A model generated the notes under the pieces. The model was not told the origin of the DNA. It searched no databases and saw only the letters and a program-made list of their open reading frames with translations. The position numbers and the translations under genes are program-made. A stretch of 64,000 bases of DNA. Source: JABCYV01 sp963696025. Its GTDB lineage: Bacteria; Acidobacteriota; Terriglobia; Terriglobales; Acidobacteriaceae. The stretch lies in NCBI GenBank assembly GCA_963696025.1, contig CAVOII010000007.1:310001-374000 (forward strand), given 5' to 3'. Positions 45,151 through 52,733 of the stretch are shown here, piece after piece. Numbering within the stretch: the stretch's first letter is position 1; each line of letters starts with the position of its first letter.

Positions 45151-45361
45151 AAATGCTCGACTCTCTGACAGCTACAATTTCCCCCGACGTCGAGGGACAG
45201 CGCGCGGAGCCGGAGCGGAGCCCTGCGCAGCGAAGCGGAGGCGGAGCGCAAGGAACTGCCGCCTAACATGGGTCTTTGTCAGATCAAGTTCCAGCTAGAA
45301 CAGGTTAAACCAGGCCACAGGTCGGCGGGTGAAGGCTTAGGCCACACGGCCCGCGTGTACT

Positions 45362-45425
45362 GCAGAATGCTGCTGGCTTTCGTTTCGACAATCGACTCCA
45401 TTACCAGCTTGCCACTGCTGTTGAG
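45362..45425 (-). pseudogene. IS110 transposase fragment, downstream side of insertion
   Basis: Minus-strand frame NSSGKLVMESIVETKASSIL matches the IS110 N-terminal domain directly after the point where the fragment at 48022-48086 stops (VVIAVL). After about 45362 similarity ends, so the IS110 copy was already truncated. Confidence 0.7.
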
Positions 45426-45529
45426 ACAAGCAGCCACACACTGCCCATGTATCGTCATCTTTACGCGTTCACTATCCCTATCTGCACTACTTTGGCCAAG
45501 CCGCGCGGGTAGTTCGCAGATGTCCGAGC

Positions 45530-45811
45530 TTGGGGACCGATCACCTGCAAGTTGAGTTGGACAACGGCAACCAGCTGGTTTTGCCGCTGTGGATGCTCGA
45601 TGAGGACGTTTGTAAGTCGATGGTCGTCCGCGCCCACCCGGTGATCGCCGTTGCAGCTCTGTTAACTCTGCGTTCCCTCCTCGACAGCCAGTCATTGCTT
45701 GTTAATCACGGCTCGACTACTTCTGGGGCATCGTCCACAGAAGGAGGCCGGATTGAGTCCGCCAAGACAACAGCTGTTCCAGTTCGACATACGAAGGCAA
45801 GAACTTCCTGA
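45530..45811 (+). CDS. small accessory protein of recombinase element
   Basis: About 93 residues from TTG 45530. The protein-like frame extends further upstream to the element end (RVHYPYLHYFGQAARVVRRC) without any normal start codon, so the start is unsure. Features: VELDNGNQLVLPLWMLDEDV and VIAVAALLTLRSLLDSQSLL. I recall similar small proteins encoded before such recombinases; function unknown. It overlaps the next small gene in another frame. Confidence 0.45.
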   Translation: MGTDHLQVELDNGNQLVLPLWMLDEDVCKSMVVRAHPVIAVAALLTLRSLLDSQSLLVNHGSTTSGASSTEGGRIESAKTTAVPVRHTKARTS

Positions 45812-45980
45812 AGTTGTCCAACAGCGCTGCCGCGAACTGATCGCGCAGATGCTTCGAATCGTTGTGACTGCCCCGAACCGAAGTGAGGAGGAAACGAATG
45901 AGCGAGAAGATTCAACCGCAACATCTGAGCCGGCAAGCTTACGTCTACGTGCGGCAATCAACGATGAACCAAGTGCGTAA
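45753..45980 (+). CDS. small accessory protein overlapping the recombinase start
   Basis: 75 residues from TTG 45753, which has a perfect AAGGAGG five bases upstream. The sequence (SPPRQQLFQFDIRRQELPEV, QQRCRELIAQMLRIVV) is a compact helical protein. The reading frame overlaps the recombinase start by 83 bases, so the two are translationally coupled. Tiny partners of this type precede serine recombinases in several Acidobacteria elements as I recall; a role in directing recombination is possible. Confidence 0.5.
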   Translation: MSPPRQQLFQFDIRRQELPEVVQQRCRELIAQMLRIVVTAPNRSEEETNEREDSTATSEPASLRLRAAINDEPSA

Positions 45981-48003
45981 TCACCTGGAGAGTCAGCGGC
46001 GGCAGTACGATTTGCAGGAACGCGCGCGCAGTCTGGGATTTCAACGCGTCGTCGTGGTGGATGACGATCTGGGCCGCTCGGCTACAGGATCGGTCGAACG
46101 GCCTGGATTCAGCCGTCTCTTGACTGCCGTGTGTTCCGGGGATGTGGGGGCGGTGCTGGCACTCGAAGCATCGCGCTTGGCAAGGAACAACCGCGACTGG
46201 CACCATCTGATCGATCTTTGTGCCATGGCGGCCACGTTGGTGATCGATCACGATGGCGTTTACGACCCGCGCTTATTGAATGATCGCTTGCTGCTGGGAT
46301 TGAAAGGAACCATGAGCGAGTTTGAGATCAGCCTGCTGCGCCAACGTGCTCTGGAAGCCTATCGGCAGAAGGTCCGCCGCGGCAAGGTTCTAACCTTGGT
46401 TCCCGTCGGCTATGTTCGCACCGAAGATGACGGCATCGAGATCACTCCCGACCGCCAGGTACAGGAATCAGTGCGCGGGATCTTCCAGAAGTTTAGGGAA
46501 CTCGGCAGCATTCGCCAAGTTCTACTCTGGTATCGCAACGAGAAGCTGATGATTCCCACACTGGGCAAGCAATCAGGCTGCCGCAAAGTCATTTGGACAT
46601 TGCCGGTATATCCCAGCCTGCTTTTGATGCTCAAAAATCCAACTTATGCGGGAGCTTTTGTCTACGGGCGGCGCCAGACTCGCACCACGGTGGTTGATGG
46701 CCGAGTTCGCAAAACGCGAGGACATCTAAGTGCGCCGCAACAGTGGGAAGTCTTTATCCCCAGCCATCACGAAGGATATATTACCTGGGAACAGTACATG
46801 CAGAATCAGCAACAGATTGAAGCCAACGCCGGCTGGAGCGGGCGCTTGCAACGTGCTACCGGCGCGCCGAAGAAAGGACCGGCATTGCTGGCGGGGCTGA
46901 TGCGCTGCGGTGTGTGCGGACGGCCACTACATATCAAGTACGGCATCACTGGGCGCAGACGGGTGCCGCGCTATGAGTGTCGTGGCGATCGCCAGCAGTG
47001 CTCGGTACAGCGATGCCTGGGTTTCGGAGGTGCGCGGGTCGATCAAGCGGTCGTGGCAGAAGTGCTCGAAGCCATTCGCCCCGTGGGCATCCAAGCGGCT
47101 CTGGACGCCTGGGATCAAAGTCAGGACGTGGAAGATGAGAAACAACGTGCTTTGCAGCTGGCGTTGGAGAAGGCGCGCTACGAAGCCACTCGGATCGAGC
47201 GCCAGTATGAAGCGACCGAACCTGAGAATCGCCTCGTGGCTGCCGAACTGGAGAAACGTTGGAATGCAGCGCTTGCCCATGTCGCTGATTTGGAAGCGCG
47301 CGCTGCCGAGGTAAAAGGCAAGATGGTTCCCCTGGGCAAGGAACAACACCAGCAACTGCTGGCGCTCGGAGAGGATTTGGAACGACTCTGGGATCATCCG
47401 GCATGTCCCACATCGTTGAAGAAACGTGTTCTGCGCACGGTTCTGAAGGAAATCATCGCCACGCAGATTGGCAATCCGCCGCAGATCATCCTGAAGCTGC
47501 ATTGGGCAGGCGGAGTGCACACGGAACTGGTACTACGGAAGAATCCGTCAGGACACCACAATCGCGTCAACTCGCGCGAGGTGATTGACTTGGTTCGCGA
47601 ACTCGCGCAGGTGTGTGATGACGCGGCCATCGTGGGTATCCTGAATCGTCTCGGGTACAGAACAGGAAACGAAAACACGTGGAATGAAAAGCGGCTGCAC
47701 CATGTGCGCCATAGCAACGGCATTCCTGCATGTCCGCCACCGGAACAACGGAATTGGGTAACCATGTCGCAGGCGGCGCTGCACTTCAAAGTCAGCTTGA
47801 TGGTGGTGCGCAGGATGATTGCGCAAAAGATTCTTCCGGCGCGACAGGTTGTGAAATGCGCTCCATGGGTGATCGAGCGCGTGCACCTGGAACTTCCTGC
47901 CGTACAGAAAGAGATTCGGCGAGTCCACGAGGGGCGACGTTCTCCATTGATCGTTCTCGATAACTCGCAAACCCGCTTATTTACTGACTCCAGCGAGGTA
48001 TAG
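45898..48003 (+). CDS. large serine recombinase
   Basis: 701 residues from ATG 45898, with AGGAGG 6 bases upstream. The resolvase domain has the nucleophile in AYVYVRQSTMNQ (S21) plus SRLARNNRDWHHLID and the E-helix region (LKGTMSEFEISLLRQR). The recombinase domain follows (VPVGYVRTEDDGIEI, NPTYAGAFVYGRRQTRT), then a zinc ribbon (RCGVCGRPLHIKYG, YECRGDRQQC), a long coiled coil (~420-500) and a C-terminal helix-turn-helix-like segment (VTMSQAALHFKVSLMVVRRM). Such enzymes integrate and excise DNA at short core sites. No cargo besides the two tiny genes is seen, so the element seems minimal. Confidence 0.93.
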   Translation: MSEKIQPQHLSRQAYVYVRQSTMNQVRNHLESQRRQYDLQERARSLGFQRVVVVDDDLGRSATGSVERPGFSRLLTAVCSGDVGAVLALEASRLARNNRDWHHLIDLCAMAATLVIDHDGVYDPRLLNDRLLLGLKGTMSEFEISLLRQRALEAYRQKVRRGKVLTLVPVGYVRTEDDGIEITPDRQVQESVRGIFQKFRELGSIRQVLLWYRNEKLMIPTLGKQSGCRKVIWTLPVYPSLLLMLKNPTYAGAFVYGRRQTRTTVVDGRVRKTRGHLSAPQQWEVFIPSHHEGYITWEQYMQNQQQIEANAGWSGRLQRATGAPKKGPALLAGLMRCGVCGRPLHIKYGITGRRRVPRYECRGDRQQCSVQRCLGFGGARVDQAVVAEVLEAIRPVGIQAALDAWDQSQDVEDEKQRALQLALEKARYEATRIERQYEATEPENRLVAAELEKRWNAALAHVADLEARAAEVKGKMVPLGKEQHQQLLALGEDLERLWDHPACPTSLKKRVLRTVLKEIIATQIGNPPQIILKLHWAGGVHTELVLRKNPSGHHNRVNSREVIDLVRELAQVCDDAAIVGILNRLGYRTGNENTWNEKRLHHVRHSNGIPACPPPEQRNWVTMSQAALHFKVSLMVVRRMIAQKILPARQVVKCAPWVIERVHLELPAVQKEIRRVHEGRRSPLIVLDNSQTRLFTDSSEV

Positions 48004-48021
48004 CACTATGTCACAGCTTCC

Positions 48022-48086
48022 AGGACAGCGATCACCACCGCTTCCTTGTGCACGTCCATGCCCATATACTTGATGTCGCGACTCAT
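48022..48086 (-). pseudogene. IS110 transposase 5' fragment
   Basis: ATG 48086 has AAGGAGG upstream and reads SRDIKYMGMDVHKEAVVIAV, the standard IS110 start, then runs out of homology at the recombinase-element junction near 48022. It is the 5' half of the gene whose next codons are at 45425. Confidence 0.8.
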
Positions 48087-48243
48087 GCAGTTGCCTCCTT
48101 GAGGGAAAGATCATTCGCACTCAACGGAGTCTTTCCCTCAAGGTACAGTGTCATTCTTCAGCCCATTTGCCCATCTTCTCCTCTGATTCTTGCCCTACCT
48201 CCCCGGTTTACTCCACTAATCAGGGTCGCTCTCTCATAATGCA

Positions 48244-49008
48244 TTGACCCGGTTGTGGGAAAAAATCCCCGTGCTCGGATATTGGACTCGCCAGTCTCTT
48301 CCCGCGATCCAGCTTCCTCCACAATCCTGCCTGGCTCTTGGCCTACACTATGCTTTGGCGGTGAGGATCAACTCCAAAACGAACGAGAATAAGGATGAAC
48401 CCCGCTGGCTCGCTGTCGTGGCTACGCTGGCCACCGCACTTATCTATGCAGCCCTGCCCAGCAATCTTTCCGTGGGCCCGCGTTGGCTACTCCTGGCAGT
48501 CATGGTCGCGGTAGTGATTCCCACACTCATCTCACATTGGGTCGGACATCACACCGCCGACAAGATGCTTGGGTATCTAGGCACTGGGATTTTGACCATA
48601 GCAATGATCTGGTCTCTGGGGCTGCTTGTTGCCGCCATTCCCAAGCATGAGATAGATCCAAAGATTCTTCTCCGGTCTGCGGTCGCGCTCTGGGTCACAA
48701 ACATCCTTATATTTGCTCTTTGGTACTGGCGGCTTGACGCCGGCGGCCCGCATCAGCGAGAGAAGGTCTCTGGGCACAGGGAGGGAGCTTTCCTGTTTCC
48801 GCAGATGGTTAGGGGGGCTGGCTCCGACCCTGCCTGGGCACCCAATTTTGTGGATTACTTGTTCTTGGCCTTCAATACCAGCACAGCATTGTCGCCTGCA
48901 GATACGGCTGCACTCTCCCGGTGGGCTAAAATTCTGATGATGATACAGGCGACGATTTCACTGGCGGTGATTGCATTACTCGCTGCAAGAGCGGTGAATA
49001 TTCTTTAG
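48244..49008 (+). CDS. multi-pass membrane protein (DUF1345-like)
   Basis: 254 residues if TTG 48244 is used; GTG 48361 (VRINSKTNENKDEPRW) is an alternative and may be the true start, as a soluble ~40-residue extension would otherwise precede the first helix. Five or more hydrophobic helices follow (ATLATALIYAALPS, RWLLLAVMVAVVIPTLI, LGTGILTIAMIWSLGLLV, ALWVTNILIFALWYW). The C-terminal part has FVDYLFLAFNTSTALSPADT and MIQATISLAVIALLAARAVN, a pattern I associate with DUF1345-type membrane proteins. No function known. Confidence 0.75.
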   Translation: MTRLWEKIPVLGYWTRQSLPAIQLPPQSCLALGLHYALAVRINSKTNENKDEPRWLAVVATLATALIYAALPSNLSVGPRWLLLAVMVAVVIPTLISHWVGHHTADKMLGYLGTGILTIAMIWSLGLLVAAIPKHEIDPKILLRSAVALWVTNILIFALWYWRLDAGGPHQREKVSGHREGAFLFPQMVRGAGSDPAWAPNFVDYLFLAFNTSTALSPADTAALSRWAKILMMIQATISLAVIALLAARAVNIL

Positions 49009-49434
49009 CTGGTCGTTGCACATCCTCCTCAGTCAGTCTCTGGAGGACCGGAAGATCTAACGTTGCTAGATTTTCGCATGCTCAGTCCGCTGGCGCTGTT
49101 TCGTCTCGAACGTCTATGTCGAAGGGGATAGTTGGCGTACATTTCTTATCGGCGTGTCTGTTCTCAACTCTGTCCGGTGGTTGGCCTTCCACTTTGGGCT
49201 GCTGGGGGCCGGTGTCGAAACGCGTAAGCGTGAACAAGAAGCCCCATAAGGATGCCGAGCAAGTCGCCATCCTGGATCGGCCCACTTTGCAGTGTGATCA
49301 ACTGAAACAGCCGCGAACGAGGTCGGATGTGACAACAGGCCCCGGACGCTAATAAATGTCACAATCCGACCTTCGTGCCAAGCGGGAGGGAGAAAATAAT
49401 CGGCGCCACCTAGGCATAGGGCCTTCTCCGAGTA
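49009..49434. other. 426-base convergent intergenic stretch
   Basis: Lies between the rightward membrane-protein gene and the leftward transporter gene, so it should hold both transcription ends. No convincing hairpin-plus-U-tract or gene is seen. Confidence 0.4.
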
Positions 49435-50700
49435 TCAGGTTGTAGGTTCTGGCACCGCCTTTTTCAGGTTTACGGTGGCATTTGTGATCAAGGGCTTGGC
49501 CCAGAAGCCAACGCTGAGCACACAACCGAACGTGAGATAGAGGAATGCAATGCCAGAGCGCAATCCGAAATGGTCGCCGATGCGGCCGATGATGAGCGGC
49601 ACGACCGCTCCCCCCATGATGCCCGTGCTCAGGATGCCGGCGAAAGGACCATGATGTTCTGCGATCGAATTCAAGGCGAGCGAAACGAGGATGGGCCACA
49701 TGACTGAGGCGAATAGGCCGAGGGCGGGAAACGCGATTAACGAGACGCTTGCGGGGCCAAGAAGGGCTGCTGTCAGGCAGAGCAGAGCGCCGAGGCAGGT
49801 ACCGATCAAGACTCTGCGACTGTCAAAAAGCTTGAGCAGTCCCATGCCGATAAAGCAGCCTGCGGTAAGCAGTCCCCAAAACCATGAGACCGCGATTGCG
49901 CCCGTCGTGTGTGGATCGTAACCGTGATAAACAGAGAGGAATTTTGAAATCCAGTCGGCCGTACCTTGCTCCGAACCGACGTAGGCGAAGACGCATACAA
50001 AGAACATCCAGACCATAGGGCGGCGAAGCAGGTCTCCGTACATTGACCATGATCCCGCGGATTCGTCACTTGAGCGCTCGACGCGTGGGAACGTTGTGAA
50101 ATACAGGACTGCGATCATCAGAATCGTGAAGACAGCAAAAATCCAATAGAGGGAGGCCCAAGGGAGCGCGGAGGGAGTAAGCTTGGCGAGAACGGCAAGC
50201 AGTAGATTTGTTTTTGGGACATCGTGGCTGAGATTAAGCACGAGATACGAATATAAATACGGACTCAGAAATGACGCGGAACCGAAGATCAGCTGGGCGA
50301 ATGCGGAATTGAAGGCGAAATGCTCTTCTCCGCCCGCCACGCGCAAGAGCGGATTGATCGCAGTTTGGAGCGTGGCCATCCCCGATCCCATCACAAAGAG
50401 CGAGACGACTGCGACCTGATAAGCTGGGTGCAAGGCGAAACTCAGAGATCCGACGGTCCCGGCAAGGAATGCGGCGATCATGACGAGCTTTTCGCCGAAG
50501 CGCTCCACGAGGAAGCCGGCGGGAATCGACATGACTCCATACGCAATGAAGAAGGAAAACGGCAGAAATGCTGCTGCGGCTAGGCTCACGTGGAAACTGC
50601 TGATGATGTCGGGTACGATGGGGCCGAGGATGTTAGTCAACAGCGACATCACGAAGAACGTCAAGAAAACCAAGCCGACCATGTAGCGGTTGCGTGTCAT
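49435..50700 (-). CDS. FHS-type MFS sugar permease
   Basis: 421 residues from ATG 50700 (MTRNRYMVGLVF). Twelve-helix MFS pattern with FHS-family features (FFVMSLLTNILGPIVPD, GVMSIPAGFLVERFGEKLV, AINPLLRVAGGEEHFAFNSA, PFAGILSTGIMGGAVVPLII). FHS members (FucP, NagP) are proton symporters for fucose, glucose or N-acetylglucosamine. Last gene of the five-gene leftward operon, starting 13 bases after the SIS gene stop; with a ROK kinase and SIS deaminase-like protein beside it, GlcNAc or another amino sugar is the likely substrate. Confidence 0.85.
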   Translation of the reverse strand: MTRNRYMVGLVFLTFFVMSLLTNILGPIVPDIISSFHVSLAAAAFLPFSFFIAYGVMSIPAGFLVERFGEKLVMIAAFLAGTVGSLSFALHPAYQVAVVSLFVMGSGMATLQTAINPLLRVAGGEEHFAFNSAFAQLIFGSASFLSPYLYSYLVLNLSHDVPKTNLLLAVLAKLTPSALPWASLYWIFAVFTILMIAVLYFTTFPRVERSSDESAGSWSMYGDLLRRPMVWMFFVCVFAYVGSEQGTADWISKFLSVYHGYDPHTTGAIAVSWFWGLLTAGCFIGMGLLKLFDSRRVLIGTCLGALLCLTAALLGPASVSLIAFPALGLFASVMWPILVSLALNSIAEHHGPFAGILSTGIMGGAVVPLIIGRIGDHFGLRSGIAFLYLTFGCVLSVGFWAKPLITNATVNLKKAVPEPTT

Positions 50701-50713
50701 GATTTTCTGGCGA

Positions 50714-51775
50714 TTACTCCGTCGTAGTGACCTTGGTGGCCAGTTCAAATTTTCCCGGCTCGCGTCCGGCCAGCGCCGCCAGGGAGAGGGTGATGATCTG
50801 AATCGGCAAGATCTCGAGAATCGGACGAATGCTGCCGTGGTTATCCGTCAATCGAAAACACTCTAGTGATGAACTTTCTCCCACGAGTTCCGCGTGTCCG
50901 CCTCCCTGTTGAATATCGTCGAGCAGTCGACGGTTGAGATCGCGTGTCTTATGGTCTCCGGAGAAGACAACAACGAACGTATCTTCGTTTAGCATCTCAA
51001 AAGGACCGTGGCGGAAAGCAGCGCTGCTCATGCCCTCGGCGTGAAAGCGATCCGATTCCTTGACGATGAGCGCTCCAGTGCCCACCGCTGCCAGGGATGC
51101 GCCGCGGCCTACAAGGAACAAATGGCGAATGCGATTCAGCCGTTCTGCCACGCTTTTCACACAGGCTGGCCAATCTGCGAGGTAGGCAGCAACAATAGGG
51201 GCGGCGTTTTTTAGCTCGCGGTGGCTTTGTCGAATGTCGCGCTCACACAAAATGTCCCCCAACCACTTCAGAACCATCAGGGCAGTGACGTAAGTCTTGC
51301 ATGAAACTGAGAACTCGGGTCCAGCCTGCGTAAATAGGGCCGCAGTGGCATGCTTCACGAGAGGACTTTCCGGCGTATTGGTCACCGCAATAACGGCCGA
51401 TCGCGTGCGATTGACTTCAGCCAGGCGGACCATTTCTGCACTCTGTCCGGATTGTGAGACCGCAATGATGAGAGTCTTTGGATCGAAGAAGCGAGCTTTG
51501 TAGTGAATCAGCTCTGAAGTCTCCACCATGATAGCCGTGAATCCGTAGCTGATGAGTTGCAGATTCAATGGATGGAGCGCATGAAAAGAGGAGCCCATTC
51601 CGGTCAGAACAACGCGTTGGAAGTTCCCGCGCCTGAGGCGTTGGCCTAAATTCAACAATGGCTTCGAACCGCCTAAGGTCTCGAGCGTGTCTTCCAGAGC
51701 CCGCGGCTGATCCAGGAGATCCTGCAGATACTCCCCCTCGATCACTCTGAGATCAGCAAGCACGGGAGCCTCCAT
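50714..51775 (-). CDS. SIS-domain sugar isomerase / GlcN6P deaminase-like protein
   Basis: 353 residues from ATG 51775, which overlaps the ROK stop by 23 bases. Two SIS domains: the first with VVLTGMGSSFHALHP and IIAVSQSGQSAEMV, the second with HLFLVGRGASLAAVGTGA and ESDRFHAEGMSSAAFRHGPF. The glutaminase half of GlmS is absent, as in AgaS/NagB-II-type deaminases that convert glucosamine-6-phosphate or related sugars to fructose-6-phosphate. The N-terminus (ADLRVIEGEYLQDLLDQPRA) is as in such GlmS-like proteins. It fits between a sugar kinase and a permease in one operon. Confidence 0.83.
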   Translation of the reverse strand: MEAPVLADLRVIEGEYLQDLLDQPRALEDTLETLGGSKPLLNLGQRLRRGNFQRVVLTGMGSSFHALHPLNLQLISYGFTAIMVETSELIHYKARFFDPKTLIIAVSQSGQSAEMVRLAEVNRTRSAVIAVTNTPESPLVKHATAALFTQAGPEFSVSCKTYVTALMVLKWLGDILCERDIRQSHRELKNAAPIVAAYLADWPACVKSVAERLNRIRHLFLVGRGASLAAVGTGALIVKESDRFHAEGMSSAAFRHGPFEMLNEDTFVVVFSGDHKTRDLNRRLLDDIQQGGGHAELVGESSSLECFRLTDNHGSIRPILEILPIQIITLSLAALAGREPGKFELATKVTTTE

Positions 51776-52697
51776 CGCTTGCAAATCGCTGATACCAGAC
51801 GCGAGCGGCGCCGATGAGATTGGCGTCTTCCCCCAAAGAAGCAAGAGTCAGCTCGGTTTTATCGAACGGCACGAGACGACAGCTTCCGGAGATAATTTTA
51901 CGGATGCCATCGAGAAAGAGGTTGGCGCTCTTCATTACACTGCCGCCCAACACGATTGCATCAGGAGTGAACATTGTGACCAGGTTGGCCATACCGAGAC
52001 CGAGATAGTAGGTTTCGCGTTTCACCGCGCGCTTGGCCAGTTCATCCCCAGCCATGGCCAGTTCGCAGATTTTCTTGGCGGTCAACTCGTGGCGATGTGG
52101 ATAGTCGGACGGCGCTTCTTTTCCGAGCCACGCGGGCATTGCGGGACCGGCGGCGAGAGATTCCCAACATCCGTGAAAGCCGCACACGCAGAGCGGACCG
52201 GAGGGATCGACAAGGTGGTGGCCGATCTCCGGGTGAGAATGATCGACGCCACGATAAACTTGCCCGTCGAAGATAAGGCCGGTACCGATGCCTGTTCCTA
52301 CGGTTACATAAATCAATCTCTTTCTGTTCTTGCCGGCACCCCATCCCGCTTCCCCAAGAGCGGCGGCATCGGCATCGTTTTCGATTGCAACATTCACGTG
52401 GAAAATTTCGGCGAGATCCTTGACCAGATTCTTGCGTTTCCACGTGGGGAAGAAGTTGACGTCGCCGAACTCGCCGGTCAGTGGAAAGACCGGACCCGTG
52501 GATCCGATGCCAATGCCGGAAATTTGTGCGTTCACCTTGTGCGCAGTCGCCCCGAGCATTTTTCGGATGTTCTCGAGCGCCTGCTGATAACCACGATCAG
52601 GATCGGTTGGACATTCCAAGCGGGCCAAGACTTTGCCACGATCGTCGACCATGCCGACCGCAATTTTGGTCCCGCCGATATCGACTGCTCCGATCAA
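51753..52697 (-). CDS. ROK-family sugar kinase
   Basis: 314 residues. The ATP-binding loop is MIGAVDIGGTKIAVG (D6-T10), followed by the second phosphate loop (VTVGTGIGTGLIFDG), HPEIGHH and the zinc-binding Cys cluster CVCGFHGC (C170, C172, C177) of ROK glucokinases/NagK. No DNA-binding domain, so it is an enzyme and not a NagC/Mlc repressor. It phosphorylates a hexose, plausibly N-acetylglucosamine, before the SIS enzyme acts. Starts 36 bases after the glycoside hydrolase stop in the same operon. Confidence 0.9.
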   Translation of the reverse strand: MIGAVDIGGTKIAVGMVDDRGKVLARLECPTDPDRGYQQALENIRKMLGATAHKVNAQISGIGIGSTGPVFPLTGEFGDVNFFPTWKRKNLVKDLAEIFHVNVAIENDADAAALGEAGWGAGKNRKRLIYVTVGTGIGTGLIFDGQVYRGVDHSHPEIGHHLVDPSGPLCVCGFHGCWESLAAGPAMPAWLGKEAPSDYPHRHELTAKKICELAMAGDELAKRAVKRETYYLGLGMANLVTMFTPDAIVLGGSVMKSANLFLDGIRKIISGSCRLVPFDKTELTLASLGEDANLIGAARVWYQRFASDGGSRAC

Positions 52698-52733
52698 GCC
52701 TCTTCCTCGTCTGCTGAATCCTGCACTACCCGA

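Larger units (their letters stand above)
45426..48023 (+). mobile_element. serine-recombinase element inserted in IS110
   Basis: About 2.6 kb. If it is removed, the IS110 codons for GMDVHKEAVVIAVL (right side) and NSSGKLVMESIVETK (left side) join in frame. Both junctions share the dinucleotide CT (AG on the plus strand, 45424-45425 and 48022-48023), as expected for serine recombinases that cut at a 2-base core. The two inner ends show weak inverted similarity (about 12 of 19 positions by eye). It carries three rightward genes, ending in a large serine recombinase. Confidence 0.65.

Noticed and set aside
45181..45260. GC-rich GAGCGGAG-like repetitive patch
   Set aside because: Imperfect and short; no unit structure or pairing that would define a functional repeat.
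49082..49362. Overlapping small frames on both strands between the membrane protein and permease genes
   Set aside because: Neither has a start signal or recognisable sequence; treated as non-coding.
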